Positions 34,701 through 41,855 of a stretch of 64,000 bases of DNA are shown in pieces. A program made the position numbers and the translations under genes. The notes below the pieces were generated by a model. It was not told the origin of the DNA. It did no database searches and saw nothing but the letters and a program-made list of their open reading frames with translations. Origin of the DNA: Deltaproteobacteria bacterium (GTDB lineage Bacteria > Myxococcota_C > UBA6777); contig SBHC01000040.1 of assembly GCA_006226375.1 (NCBI GenBank), positions 248,001 to 312,000 on the forward strand, written 5' to 3'. How positions within the stretch are numbered: the first letter of the stretch is position 1; every line of letters begins with the position of its first letter.

Positions 34701-35094
34701 TGTCCCCGGTGTTGAACAACACCCAACCCGCCGTTTTGGTGCTGCCCTTGCTCGCGTCCAGGCGCACTCGGCTTCGGATCACGTCCTTGCTGATCTTGTT
34801 CTGGATTTTTTGGACTTGGTACAACAGGTTGGAGAGGTCCCGCTTCACCGGTTCGTACATGTAACCTTTGGCACCCGGTCGCTTGCAACGGAAGTCACGA
34901 AGGCGTCCATAGATATCACTGGTGTACAAAATGGTAAGCTTGTGACGAACCGCTGTTGCTTTTGCGGTGCCTGACGTTCCATCCATCTGTGCGTGTGCAT
35001 TCGGTGCCATCCACCACAGCATGCTTGCAAAGAGACAAGCCAGCTTTAACAACCGCCAGCCCGCTTGGGACGTTCGCAAACGACTCTCCTGCAT
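31792..35094 (-). CDS. 5'-nucleotidase-like protein fused to a predicted outer-membrane barrel
   Basis: A 1100-residue exported protein. The signal peptide ends NAHA-Q (about residue 35). A UshA-like metallophosphoesterase domain spans about 45-400 (LTILYTSDIYGRL, LFNTGDNLG, VGIGNHEFS, VVMLSHLEG), and a 5'-nucleotidase C-terminal domain spans about 430-590 (LMRHMSGAEVAVINDGAIR, FRALPFNNSFRLLRIKG). A Pro/Thr/Ser linker of about 120 residues follows. The last 330 residues are alternating beta strands (LGRLSLSFGFKFFLF) and the terminal residue is Phe (RGQFF), the outer-membrane barrel signature. Two metal-site elements differ from active family members: the first DxH reads D-I-Y, and the usual GHxH near 300 reads TNELRQ. 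AGAGGTGG six bases before ATG 35094 sets the start. Confidence 0.8.
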   Translation of the reverse strand: MQESRLRTSQAGWRLLKLACLFASMLWWMAPNAHAQMDGTSGTAKATAVRHKLTILYTSDIYGRLRDFRCKRPGAKGYMYEPVKRDLSNLLYQVQKIQNKISKDVIRSRVRLDASKGSTKTAGWVLFNTGDNLGTDLTARFLLEFRGISGVEFMAETFERFGYQLVGIGNHEFSVSREKLREFMEQASLKDVKFAVGNLEDAYAVCLKFNKEAREMNKQTKDRSQWTKLKTCVKTPPHALMQYIGNKKRYTIINKGGLKIGVFHLVPKDLQKKVSKRNVRGITFSDPGTVAGEIATKLRTEEKVDLVVMLSHLEGSTSGGSRVRALLSNLTEESQRIDLVITNELRQGGNPTTLSSFDKNGKGTYIVGAAKYGSMLGRVDIVIEKSGAAKKLVGFQSRSVPLSDKYEPDLRRELIKWERSFCKRWGTPLGAGRIRTEEGMTREQFTTYLLNLMRHMSGAEVAVINDGAIRKGRFFPLKGYITKDDLFRALPFNNSFRLLRIKGSQLNEFLKFDSDEAKGKRLRFIGASSGSVNGRTINDESYYNVIATKYVAENSQGWLSTNLKAKDEYVDFFYNNVTYKKRKTACSQDNITKDKKRGGYLEKLCQPRTRDMMQLHFSTNAFRKLPPTPPPKPDASMMGRETTPNTTRTRMASATQRGPNSIPIPRVYTPRVLASKSKTGRWVAHAGAKANTTSPATPPSGSGKVLVHPSNATGISGSSTSPVQEQPSTSGQQLRRVAQTTPAVKKKPKAPKPFGLNEIPYPGTFLDLRDRVAWTFRTTLSGGTTAIFINPVNIAQFYSQHENLSGGFYQKIAIEGAFGLEFQLDTRVHLWKNSINVNYNADISLQFGNDPPAPIFPSIFQESTDQLKVATEYRLRYFSALFSERKWYYTDPFFQVSIDTELTTGPRPDLNFDALVAAGTNEVFHRLNLNGKAGLSFQFTQQLTFKVGFTVQKELAPFVRVRLQNCTPTSSNPCDTNDPTKLSINTDWNIGVSVEYDISSWEIFRIGKTPVSWTSKAEYKLTFLVGRNQALNIHDLRWENAFSFNILGRLSLSFGFKFFLFQGIFKPVQEVNEFIYGPLAFRVDPFIRLNFQWGTRGQFF

Positions 35095-35664
35095 TCGCTT
35101 CCACCTCTCCATCAACTAACAACTCAAGATTAAACAACGAACTTGTTCGGGGTTACATGGTATCCTTGGATGTAGGCTCATACTGACAGGAAGCGCCCGC
35201 ATTGTCAACGCGACAAGTCCCTTCTTCAAAGCCTCTTCGGTCTACTTCCTGCCCTACTCCAAGCCTCTCTCTCTTTCTACACCACAGTGTTGTTACGATG
35301 ATGCATGATGTTGCATTATGATGCTTGCGTTCAATATGTTTGTTTCGATGAAGGGAATCCCTCCCTTGTCCTGCCTTGCTGCAGAATGTTGCATCTCAAT
35401 GGGTTGATTTGTTGCTGTGCTTTGAAACGTTTTGAAACGTTTTGCTGGGTTCCGATTGTCTTTTTCTTTGATGTCTCTTGTTGTTTTCTTCGTTCTTGGT
35501 TATTGTGATGCCTGGAATTTCCTCGTTGTATCCGCATGTTATTGCATTTGTGTGTGATGCAGTGGGAGGATGGTCTTTGCTTTGGCATGAAACCTGCTTT
35601 GAACAAAACGTAACGAATCTTGTGTTTCATCGACGAGCCTATAGAGACCTGGAGGACTGGAATC
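35095..35664. other. Regulatory gap between the nucleotidase and SulP genes
   Basis: About 570 bases without a gene, between divergently transcribed units. It contains GATG/ATGC-rich repeats around 35297-35325 (partly dyad symmetric) and the tandem TTTGAAACGT repeat at 35421-35444, described separately. I see no convincing -35/-10 pair or riboswitch. The remainder is T-rich on the plus strand. Confidence 0.4.
35421..35444. repeat. Tandem 10-bp repeat containing two AAACGTTT palindromes
   Basis: TTTGAAACGT is repeated twice and followed by TTTG. This places two perfect 8-bp palindromes AAACGTTT (35425-35432 and 35435-35442) exactly 10 bp apart, on the same face of the helix. It lies 221 bases upstream of the SulP start. 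The layout suits a dimeric regulator but no family is indicated. Confidence 0.5.
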
Positions 35665-37464
35665 ATGATGAACCTTCTCACCAAATACATCCCTTCGTTG
35701 TTGTGGTTGCGCAACTACAAGAAGAGCGACTTTGCCGGCGACTTGTCCGCGGGTATTACGGTTGCTGTTATGTTGATTCCGCAAGGGATGGCTTACGCGA
35801 TGTTGGCGGGCCTGCAACCCATCCACGGGTTGTATGCCTCTGTGGTTCCTCTTGCTCTCTACGCTTTGCTGGGAACCTCCCGACAGTTGGCCGTGGGCCC
35901 GGTGGCGATGGTCTCGTTGTTGACGGCGACTGGAGTGGGCGCCTTGGTCAAAGGAGGAGGTCCTTTTCAACCCAGTGACTTCCTGGCTTTGTCGGTGCTG
36001 TTGGCCTTGATCGTTGGGGTGATGCAGCTTGCGATGGGCTTGATTCGCTTGGGCTTTCTTGTGAACTTCCTGTCTCACCCGGTGATCAGCGGCTTTACCT
36101 CTGCTGCAGCCTTAATCATCGGATTAAGCCAGCTGAAGCACCTCCTTGGGGTCGACATCCATCGAAGCCCCTATGTACATAAGATCTTGATGCAAGCCGT
36201 CGCCAAAGTGGGAAGCATCCACTTGCTCACCTTTGGTTTGGGCCTCGCTGCCGTCGTTGCTTTGTTGCTTCTGAAACGCTGGAAGCCTTCGTTCCCTGGG
36301 GCCCTGTTCGTTGTGGTTCTGGGAACGTTGGTCGTGTGGATGTTTGGCCTCAGCGGTCAGGGCGTCAGCATCGTCAAGAAGGTCCCTGCCGGATTTCCGA
36401 TGCCTTCGCTGCCCGTGTTCAGTTGGGCGGGTGTTAAGGCTTTGTGGCCCATCGCTTTGACTATCTCTTTGGTGGGCTTCATGGAGTCCATCTCCGTGGC
36501 CAAATCCTTTGCCAAGAGACACCGCTACCAGGTGGATGCCAACCAGGAATTGATTGCGCTGGGTACGGCAAACATCGCTGGCGCCTTCTTCCAAGCGTAC
36601 CCCGTGACGGGTGGATTCTCTCGGACCGCGATCAACGCACAAGCTGGCGCAAAAACAGGCCTCTCTTCCTTGATTACTGCAGCACTCATTGCCCTGACCT
36701 TGTTGTTCTTGACGCCTCTGTTTTACTTCTTACCCAAAGCCATCCTCGGTGCCATCGTTATCGTGGCTGTCTTTGGTTTGATCGACTTCAAAACTCCGGT
36801 CCACCTTTGGAAGGTCAAAAAAGTGGATGCCATGTTGTTGGTCTTGACCTTCTTTGCGACCCTGTCGCTGGGCATTGAAGAGGGTATCCTGATTGGTGTT
36901 GCGGCATCGTTGGCTGCTTTCATCTATCGCACCACGCGGCCCCACACTGCTGAGTTGGGTCGGTTGCCCGGTACGGATGTGTACCGCAACGCCGAGAACT
37001 TCCCTGAAGCAATGCGCGATGAGCGGTTTGCCATCCTCCGCATCGACTCTTCGTTCTACTTCGCCAACATCCCCTTCTTCCGGGACCAGTTCTCCCGACT
37101 TGTGGACGAACGCGAAGGCAAGTTGCAGGTCGTTGTTATCGATGCTTCCAGCATCAACGATATGGACTCTTCTGCCGAAGAAGCCCTGCGAGAGATTGCA
37201 GAGGAGCTGAAGGAAATCAACGTCAAGTTGCTTCTGGCTGGCGTCAAAGGTCCGCTCCGACGACTGTTTGAGGAATCGGGCTTCCGCGAATTCCTCGGCG
37301 CTGAAAACTTCTTCTTAACTGTACATGAAGCCGTTGAAATGGTTTGCCATAACGCGAATAACGAACAGGGTTGTGGTTTCCTCGGAGGCGACGCTGAAGC
37401 CGATGCATCGCCTTCCAACTCCCGACCCCACCCTGCTATCCCTGAAATGGAGGTACGAGCATGA
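35665..37464 (+). CDS. SulP-family anion transporter with STAS domain
   Basis: Inner-membrane sulfate/bicarbonate-type transporter of 599 residues. It has the SulP N-terminal part (LTVxIAVMLIPQGMAYAMLAGL-like: AGITVAVMLIPQGMAYAML, then GLYASVVPL), 11-14 membrane helices to about 420, and the NQELIALGTANIAGAFFQAYPVTGGFSRTAIN signature split over the middle. A cytosolic STAS domain follows (about 440-560; FAILRIDSSFYFAN, VVVIDASSINDMDSSAEEAL), whose Asp-Ser pocket resembles anti-sigma-antagonist sites. GGAGG is nine bases before ATG 35665. Its TGA overlaps the next ATG (ATGA), so it is translationally coupled to the YeeE-like gene. The substrate (sulfate, thiosulfate or bicarbonate) is not decided by sequence. 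Confidence 0.93.
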   Translation: MMNLLTKYIPSLLWLRNYKKSDFAGDLSAGITVAVMLIPQGMAYAMLAGLQPIHGLYASVVPLALYALLGTSRQLAVGPVAMVSLLTATGVGALVKGGGPFQPSDFLALSVLLALIVGVMQLAMGLIRLGFLVNFLSHPVISGFTSAAALIIGLSQLKHLLGVDIHRSPYVHKILMQAVAKVGSIHLLTFGLGLAAVVALLLLKRWKPSFPGALFVVVLGTLVVWMFGLSGQGVSIVKKVPAGFPMPSLPVFSWAGVKALWPIALTISLVGFMESISVAKSFAKRHRYQVDANQELIALGTANIAGAFFQAYPVTGGFSRTAINAQAGAKTGLSSLITAALIALTLLFLTPLFYFLPKAILGAIVIVAVFGLIDFKTPVHLWKVKKVDAMLLVLTFFATLSLGIEEGILIGVAASLAAFIYRTTRPHTAELGRLPGTDVYRNAENFPEAMRDERFAILRIDSSFYFANIPFFRDQFSRLVDEREGKLQVVVIDASSINDMDSSAEEALREIAEELKEINVKLLLAGVKGPLRRLFEESGFREFLGAENFFLTVHEAVEMVCHNANNEQGCGFLGGDAEADASPSNSRPHPAIPEMEVRA

Positions 37465-37892
37465 ATAACTTCACTCCCTACGCTGGGGCCATAGGAGGCC
37501 TTTTGATTGGTCTCTCGGTCACTTTTATGATGTTGTTTGTCGGAAGAATCACCGGAATTAGCGGAATCTACGGGGGCGTCGTTGTTCCCAGGGGCGGAGA
37601 AATCGCCTGGCGAGTTATCTTTGTCCTGGGACTCATCACTGGAGGTGTCATTCTCAAGTTCGCCTATCCCCAGGCCTTCCCCACCATCAACGTTCATCCT
37701 TCCATGATCGTTGTCGCTGTGGCTGGCTTGTTGGTCGGATACGGAACGCGCCTCGGAAGCGGATGCACCAGCGGACACGGTATTTGTGGGCTGGCCCGTT
37801 TCTCTCAACGCTCGTTTGTTTCGGTTCTCACGTTTATGTTCACGGGCGCTGTTGCTGTCTATGTTATGCGTCACGTGATTGGAGGCTTCTAA
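37461..37892 (+). CDS. YeeE/YedE-family membrane protein, first half of a split pair
   Basis: A 143-residue, four-helix membrane protein of the YeeE/YedE (DUF395) family, related to the thiosulfate channel TsuA. It carries the key Cys-containing motif GSGCTSGHGICGLARFSQRS, whose cysteines pass thiosulfate by transient S-H contacts in TsuA. Single-chain relatives are twice as long; here the second half is the next gene, two bases downstream. The start codon overlaps the SulP stop. Confidence 0.85.
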   Translation: MNNFTPYAGAIGGLLIGLSVTFMMLFVGRITGISGIYGGVVVPRGGEIAWRVIFVLGLITGGVILKFAYPQAFPTINVHPSMIVVAVAGLLVGYGTRLGSGCTSGHGICGLARFSQRSFVSVLTFMFTGAVAVYVMRHVIGGF

Positions 37893-37893
37893 G

Positions 37894-38391
37894 ATGAAAA
37901 ACAACAAAGTCTTGCAATACATCGTGATCTACCTCTCCGGCGTGATGTTTGCCGTGGGTCTTGGCATCGCCGGTATGACCAACCCTGTCAAAGTTATGGC
38001 GTTCCTCGACTTCTTCGGCAAATGGGATGCCACCCTGATCTTTGTCTTGGGTGCAGCCACTGGAACGAACTTGCTGATGTTCCGCTGGGTGCTCAAGCGA
38101 CCTCACCCCATCCTCACGTCCAAGTTCTTGCTCCCCACTCGAACGGACATCGACAGCCGCTTGGTTATGGGCGCTGCGCTCTTTGGGGTCGGCTGGGGTA
38201 TGGCAGGCTACTGCCCAGGTCCCGCGATTACCTCCATCGCCTCCGGCTCATCCGCGACCTTGCTGTTCGTCCTGATGATGACCATCGGCTTACGCGCCAG
38301 TCATCAAGTGGATAGCTGGATGCAACACCAAAAACAAAAACGTGAATCCACCGCAAACTCCTCCTCTTCCTCCACCGCTCTTGCCTCCTAA
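37894..38391 (+). CDS. YeeE/YedE-family membrane protein (DUF6691 type), second half
   Basis: A 165-residue, four-helix membrane protein. GLGIAGMTNPVKVMAFLDFFGKWD and the late VGWGMAGYCPGPAI motif, with its conserved Cys, are diagnostic of the C-terminal half of YeeE-type channels. GGAGG eight bases before ATG 37894 sets the start. With the preceding protein it should form one pseudo-symmetric channel for a sulfur species. Pairs of this kind are often next to persulfide dioxygenases, but none is present here; SulP takes that place. Confidence 0.85.
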   Translation: MKNNKVLQYIVIYLSGVMFAVGLGIAGMTNPVKVMAFLDFFGKWDATLIFVLGAATGTNLLMFRWVLKRPHPILTSKFLLPTRTDIDSRLVMGAALFGVGWGMAGYCPGPAITSIASGSSATLLFVLMMTIGLRASHQVDSWMQHQKQKRESTANSSSSSTALAS

Positions 38392-38482
38392 TCCCCCTTC
38401 GTGTCATTCTCTCCCTTTCTTACCGTTCGTTGTTCTTGGGACGTAGGAATCAATTCCCACGATAGTTGGAAACCTCTTCATT

Positions 38483-39550
38483 ATGAATGATATACCTCTT
38501 TGGGTTCTTCGTGCGTCGTTGGATTTTCGTCACGGTCGAGTTGTTCCTTTGTGGCCGGGGCAACACGCTTGGATTGGGTGGGACCCAACGATGTTATCGT
38601 CTCGTTTGGTGGAAGGGCGCCCCAAGCATTTTGTGAGGGTGTACGAAGAGGGAGGCTCTCTTTGGGTGGAAGGAACCTCGCATGGTGACCTCCTTGCCTA
38701 TGTCGGTGACGAGCCCGTTGTGGCCGGTGTTCCACAACCTTTGGAGGAAGGCTCCGAGGTCTTTTGTGAAGACTGGGCCGTAAGGATCGAGAAAGCGTCC
38801 TGGGAGCAACAACTTCATGCGTGGGTGCAGGCAAGTCCTTTGTCCTCCTCAAAGATTGCCAGCGTCATGGTGCAGTGGATGTGCGATGTGATGGAAGTTT
38901 GCCTGAAACGAGAGCGTGGCCTGCTTCCTGAGCAACGTATGGCTTACGAAACGAGGCTGGAACTCGCCAGAGACCGGGCCGAACAGTCACCCGAGCGCCT
39001 CGTGTGGGAGGGGCATCCCAAAGTCGAGGAACTCTCCCTTTTTATTCGGACCGAAACCTATGGCAAGAACCATGTATCGGTTCCTCATTCTCGCGCTACA
39101 CTCGATAACTTATGCGACATCGTCGATTACAAAAGCTTCTCATTCACGACGTTGTATCAGTTTCTTTCCTGTGCGGCGTGGTCCGGAGTTCATTGTGAGC
39201 GGCTGTACGGATCGTTGCGACGCGAAAAAGCGCAGAAAAAAGCTGCCCCACAAGAGGCTTCGTCGTTTGCGGAAGCATTTGAACGAGTCAACGTTCCCAC
39301 TCTCTGGGAGCGAACGGTAGGGCTGTTCTCCGACGGTTCCAATGCATCCACTCCCTCCAAGGTCTCTTCAAAAGCCAAGGAGTCGCGGAAGAACAACCAG
39401 CCCATCTCAGACGACGATTGGGCCTTTGTCGTCAAGGACAACGTTCCTTGGCAACTCGACTGGCTCAAGAGTCGGCTCTCCAAACAGAACGAGTCGCCCT
39501 CAGCGATGCATCAAGAATGGGAAGACGTCCTGTTTGAGGAGATGGAATAG
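38483..39550 (+). CDS. Unknown protein with a possible degenerate FHA-like N-terminus
   Basis: A 355-residue soluble protein. Residues 15-105 have a beta-strand pattern like an FHA domain (HAWIGWDP, KHFVRVYEEGGSLWVEGTS, PLEEGSEVFCED), but the phosphothreonine-binding GR/SxxH/NG residues are not intact. The rest is helical and charged, with a Ser/Lys-rich stretch (about 285-310) and an acidic C-terminus. I recognise no family. It stands alone between the YeeE pair and the MopE-type lipoprotein. Confidence 0.55.
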   Translation: MNDIPLWVLRASLDFRHGRVVPLWPGQHAWIGWDPTMLSSRLVEGRPKHFVRVYEEGGSLWVEGTSHGDLLAYVGDEPVVAGVPQPLEEGSEVFCEDWAVRIEKASWEQQLHAWVQASPLSSSKIASVMVQWMCDVMEVCLKRERGLLPEQRMAYETRLELARDRAEQSPERLVWEGHPKVEELSLFIRTETYGKNHVSVPHSRATLDNLCDIVDYKSFSFTTLYQFLSCAAWSGVHCERLYGSLRREKAQKKAAPQEASSFAEAFERVNVPTLWERTVGLFSDGSNASTPSKVSSKAKESRKNNQPISDDDWAFVVKDNVPWQLDWLKSRLSKQNESPSAMHQEWEDVLFEEME

Positions 39551-39733
39551 GCTCCTCTCGTTTTGTTGTGTTGCAAATCATGCCTGCCTTGTTCTCAGCA
39601 ATGGAACCTTGTCTGACACTCCACGTAGCACTTTTTTACCGTTGTGTTACAATGTCCAAGCTTAATCCTTGATTCTACAATCATGAAGGGTGCCTCTCGT
39701 TTGGAGGAGGCTGGATAAGGGTGGATACGTTCG

Positions 39734-41806
39734 ATGTGTAGGCGACGTGTATTTCTTTGTTTGTTGAGTTTGGCTCTTAGTAGCATGTGGGTGGGTTGCC
39801 TTAATGAACCGCAACGTCGATGCGATACGGCACAGGACTGCCTCCAACAAGAGGTCTGTGTCGAACAGATCTGCCAGCCAGGAGCATCAGAGCCGACGGA
39901 TGAGACCTTCCGTGGTGACAAAACCACAACGGTCGAACCCAACCAGGCAGAGCCTGCAAAGGAACAACCCAAGGCCGAATCTCTGCCCAAAGAGCCTGGG
40001 AAAGAACCGGTTGCTCCCGATGAATCGAATCCAACAGAGCCACCCGCCAAAGAGCCTGCTCTTCCCGAAGCAGGCCCAGAATCGACACCTGAGCCTGAAA
40101 GCATACCTGAACCTGAAACTTCACCTGAGCGAAGCCCAGAGCTGGAACCCGTCCCCGAACCTGAGTGTGCTGCGAATGCGACTCGTCCTTGTCACAAAAA
40201 GCCGTCACCTCCTCCTACACTGGGTCCCTGCAAAATGGGCACGCAAACCTGCACGGGCGGGAAGTGGGGGACGTGTGAAGGGGATGTCTATCCCGATGCC
40301 GAGACATGCAACGGAAAAGACGACAACTGCGACGGAAAAACCGACGAATCGTTCCCGGACAAAGGAAAAGACTGCACTCCTACAGGCAGCACAGGTTGCA
40401 AAGAAGGGAAGTGGACCTGTGTACAAGGGAGCAAGGTGTGCGAACCCAACAAGCCTGTTCCCGAAACGTGCAACCAAAAGGACGATGACTGCGATGGAAC
40501 CGTGGATAACGGCTTTCCCTTGGGTCTCACCTGCAGCGCTGGGTTCGGGCTCTGCCGAAAAACAGGGGTGTACACAAGCTGCGCAACGGATGGAAAGAGC
40601 GCCGTATGCAGCGCAAAGCCGGATCTGACCCAAAAGAAATCCAACGACCCATGCAATGGGTTTGATGACGACTGTGACGGTGATGTCGACGAAGACGGCC
40701 CGTTCCCCTGCTTTGCAGAGCTTGGCAAGGTCAACAAGGTGAGCGAGTTAATCCTTCGCAAACACAAGACCAGCGGGCTGTACTCGTTGGTGTATGACCA
40801 GTCTGCTGCTGTGCTCCTGCGCAACTCCCAAGATTGGCGCCAGGTACAGAAGTCGGTGGCGCTCACAGGAAACAATCTTGCTGACTCCAGCCTTAGCTTT
40901 CATCCATCGGGCACTTATGCTGTCGCGGTAAACCAATACACCATCTTGCACATGAAAGTGGAGTCCACAGGCCTGACCCAAGAGCACGTCATTACCAACA
41001 AAACACGCTGGTCTGTTCGAGATATTGCCTACATCCAGGACCCCAACAACCAACAGGCTTACCTTCTTGTGTCAGACGGCGGGAAGCAGATCCGAAAGAT
41101 TAACTTGGGGGCCAAACCCACCGCTCTGCCCACAGCCAACTTGTACAAAACCAACGGCAACAATGACAGGATTGAAGTGCAGCATGGTCCTGCGAGGCAG
41201 TGGGTCTTTTCCTGGGTTCGACCCCTGTCAGAGTTAAGTTCCATCGACACATCCTCTACGACTTGGACCGAGAATCGGTCAAAGATGCCGGACATTCCTT
41301 ACAACCCGAGGGTGGGTAGCTCGCCGCCACAAGGGGCGTTTGGGCAAAATGTCTTGCCCCGTTCGGTGTTGCTCCGAACAGGTTCTGGCTCAACTGGGCC
41401 ATTCAGTTACGACATTGACTTCCGCTTGTATGGTTTCAACGGCACCCAGCTTGCCAGCCAGACCATCACCACGTTTGCCACAGGCCTGACCGCTCAAATC
41501 CCATACGAAAAAGACCGAACCACCATGGCGATCGACGGCTCCGACAACTTCTTTGTCGTGGCCATGGGGACCTATCTTTTCCGATGCGACATCCAGTACA
41601 AGAACAACAACAAAGTGATGGGTGTGGATAGCTTGAAGTGCAGTCAACTCAAACCATCCATTTCGTTTGATGTGAACGAATACGTTCATTCGTTGGTGAT
41701 GTCGTTGGATGGAAAGGTTGGGGCGTTTGTCACACGACATCGTTACAGCACATCGTCCGACCCTCGGACCTTTGATGGACGTCTTGTTGTGTTTCGTTTA
41801 AAGTAA
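39734..41806 (+). CDS. Lipoprotein with MopE-type metal-binding repeats
   Basis: A 690-residue predicted lipoprotein (lipobox W-V-G-C22). A short Cys module follows (CDTAQDCLQQEVCVEQICQ, the same dCxxgxxC style as the giant protein at 46565). A Pro/Glu/Ser tether spans about 48-135. Three 'putative metal-binding' motifs come next: ETCNGKDDNCDGKTDE, ETCNQKDDDCDGTVDN and DPCNGFDDDCDGDVDED. These acidic loops bind Ca or Cu in MopE-type proteins. The remaining 400 residues are beta-rich with regular 'DG' turns, suggesting a propeller. It is surface-exposed by inference. It is followed after 49 bases by the Ser/Thr kinase gene. Confidence 0.78.
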   Translation: MCRRRVFLCLLSLALSSMWVGCLNEPQRRCDTAQDCLQQEVCVEQICQPGASEPTDETFRGDKTTTVEPNQAEPAKEQPKAESLPKEPGKEPVAPDESNPTEPPAKEPALPEAGPESTPEPESIPEPETSPERSPELEPVPEPECAANATRPCHKKPSPPPTLGPCKMGTQTCTGGKWGTCEGDVYPDAETCNGKDDNCDGKTDESFPDKGKDCTPTGSTGCKEGKWTCVQGSKVCEPNKPVPETCNQKDDDCDGTVDNGFPLGLTCSAGFGLCRKTGVYTSCATDGKSAVCSAKPDLTQKKSNDPCNGFDDDCDGDVDEDGPFPCFAELGKVNKVSELILRKHKTSGLYSLVYDQSAAVLLRNSQDWRQVQKSVALTGNNLADSSLSFHPSGTYAVAVNQYTILHMKVESTGLTQEHVITNKTRWSVRDIAYIQDPNNQQAYLLVSDGGKQIRKINLGAKPTALPTANLYKTNGNNDRIEVQHGPARQWVFSWVRPLSELSSIDTSSTTWTENRSKMPDIPYNPRVGSSPPQGAFGQNVLPRSVLLRTGSGSTGPFSYDIDFRLYGFNGTQLASQTITTFATGLTAQIPYEKDRTTMAIDGSDNFFVVAMGTYLFRCDIQYKNNNKVMGVDSLKCSQLKPSISFDVNEYVHSLVMSLDGKVGAFVTRHRYSTSSDPRTFDGRLVVFRLK

Positions 41807-41855
41807 AGCCGAGCTTCCATTCGCGACCAGGTTTGAACCAAGAGAGTGCGGTCTG

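Noticed and set aside
35665-37464. Bicarbonate (BicA-type) function for the SulP protein
   Set aside because: Possible, but no carbonic anhydrase is nearby, while coupling to YeeE-type channels points to sulfur compounds. Substrate left open.
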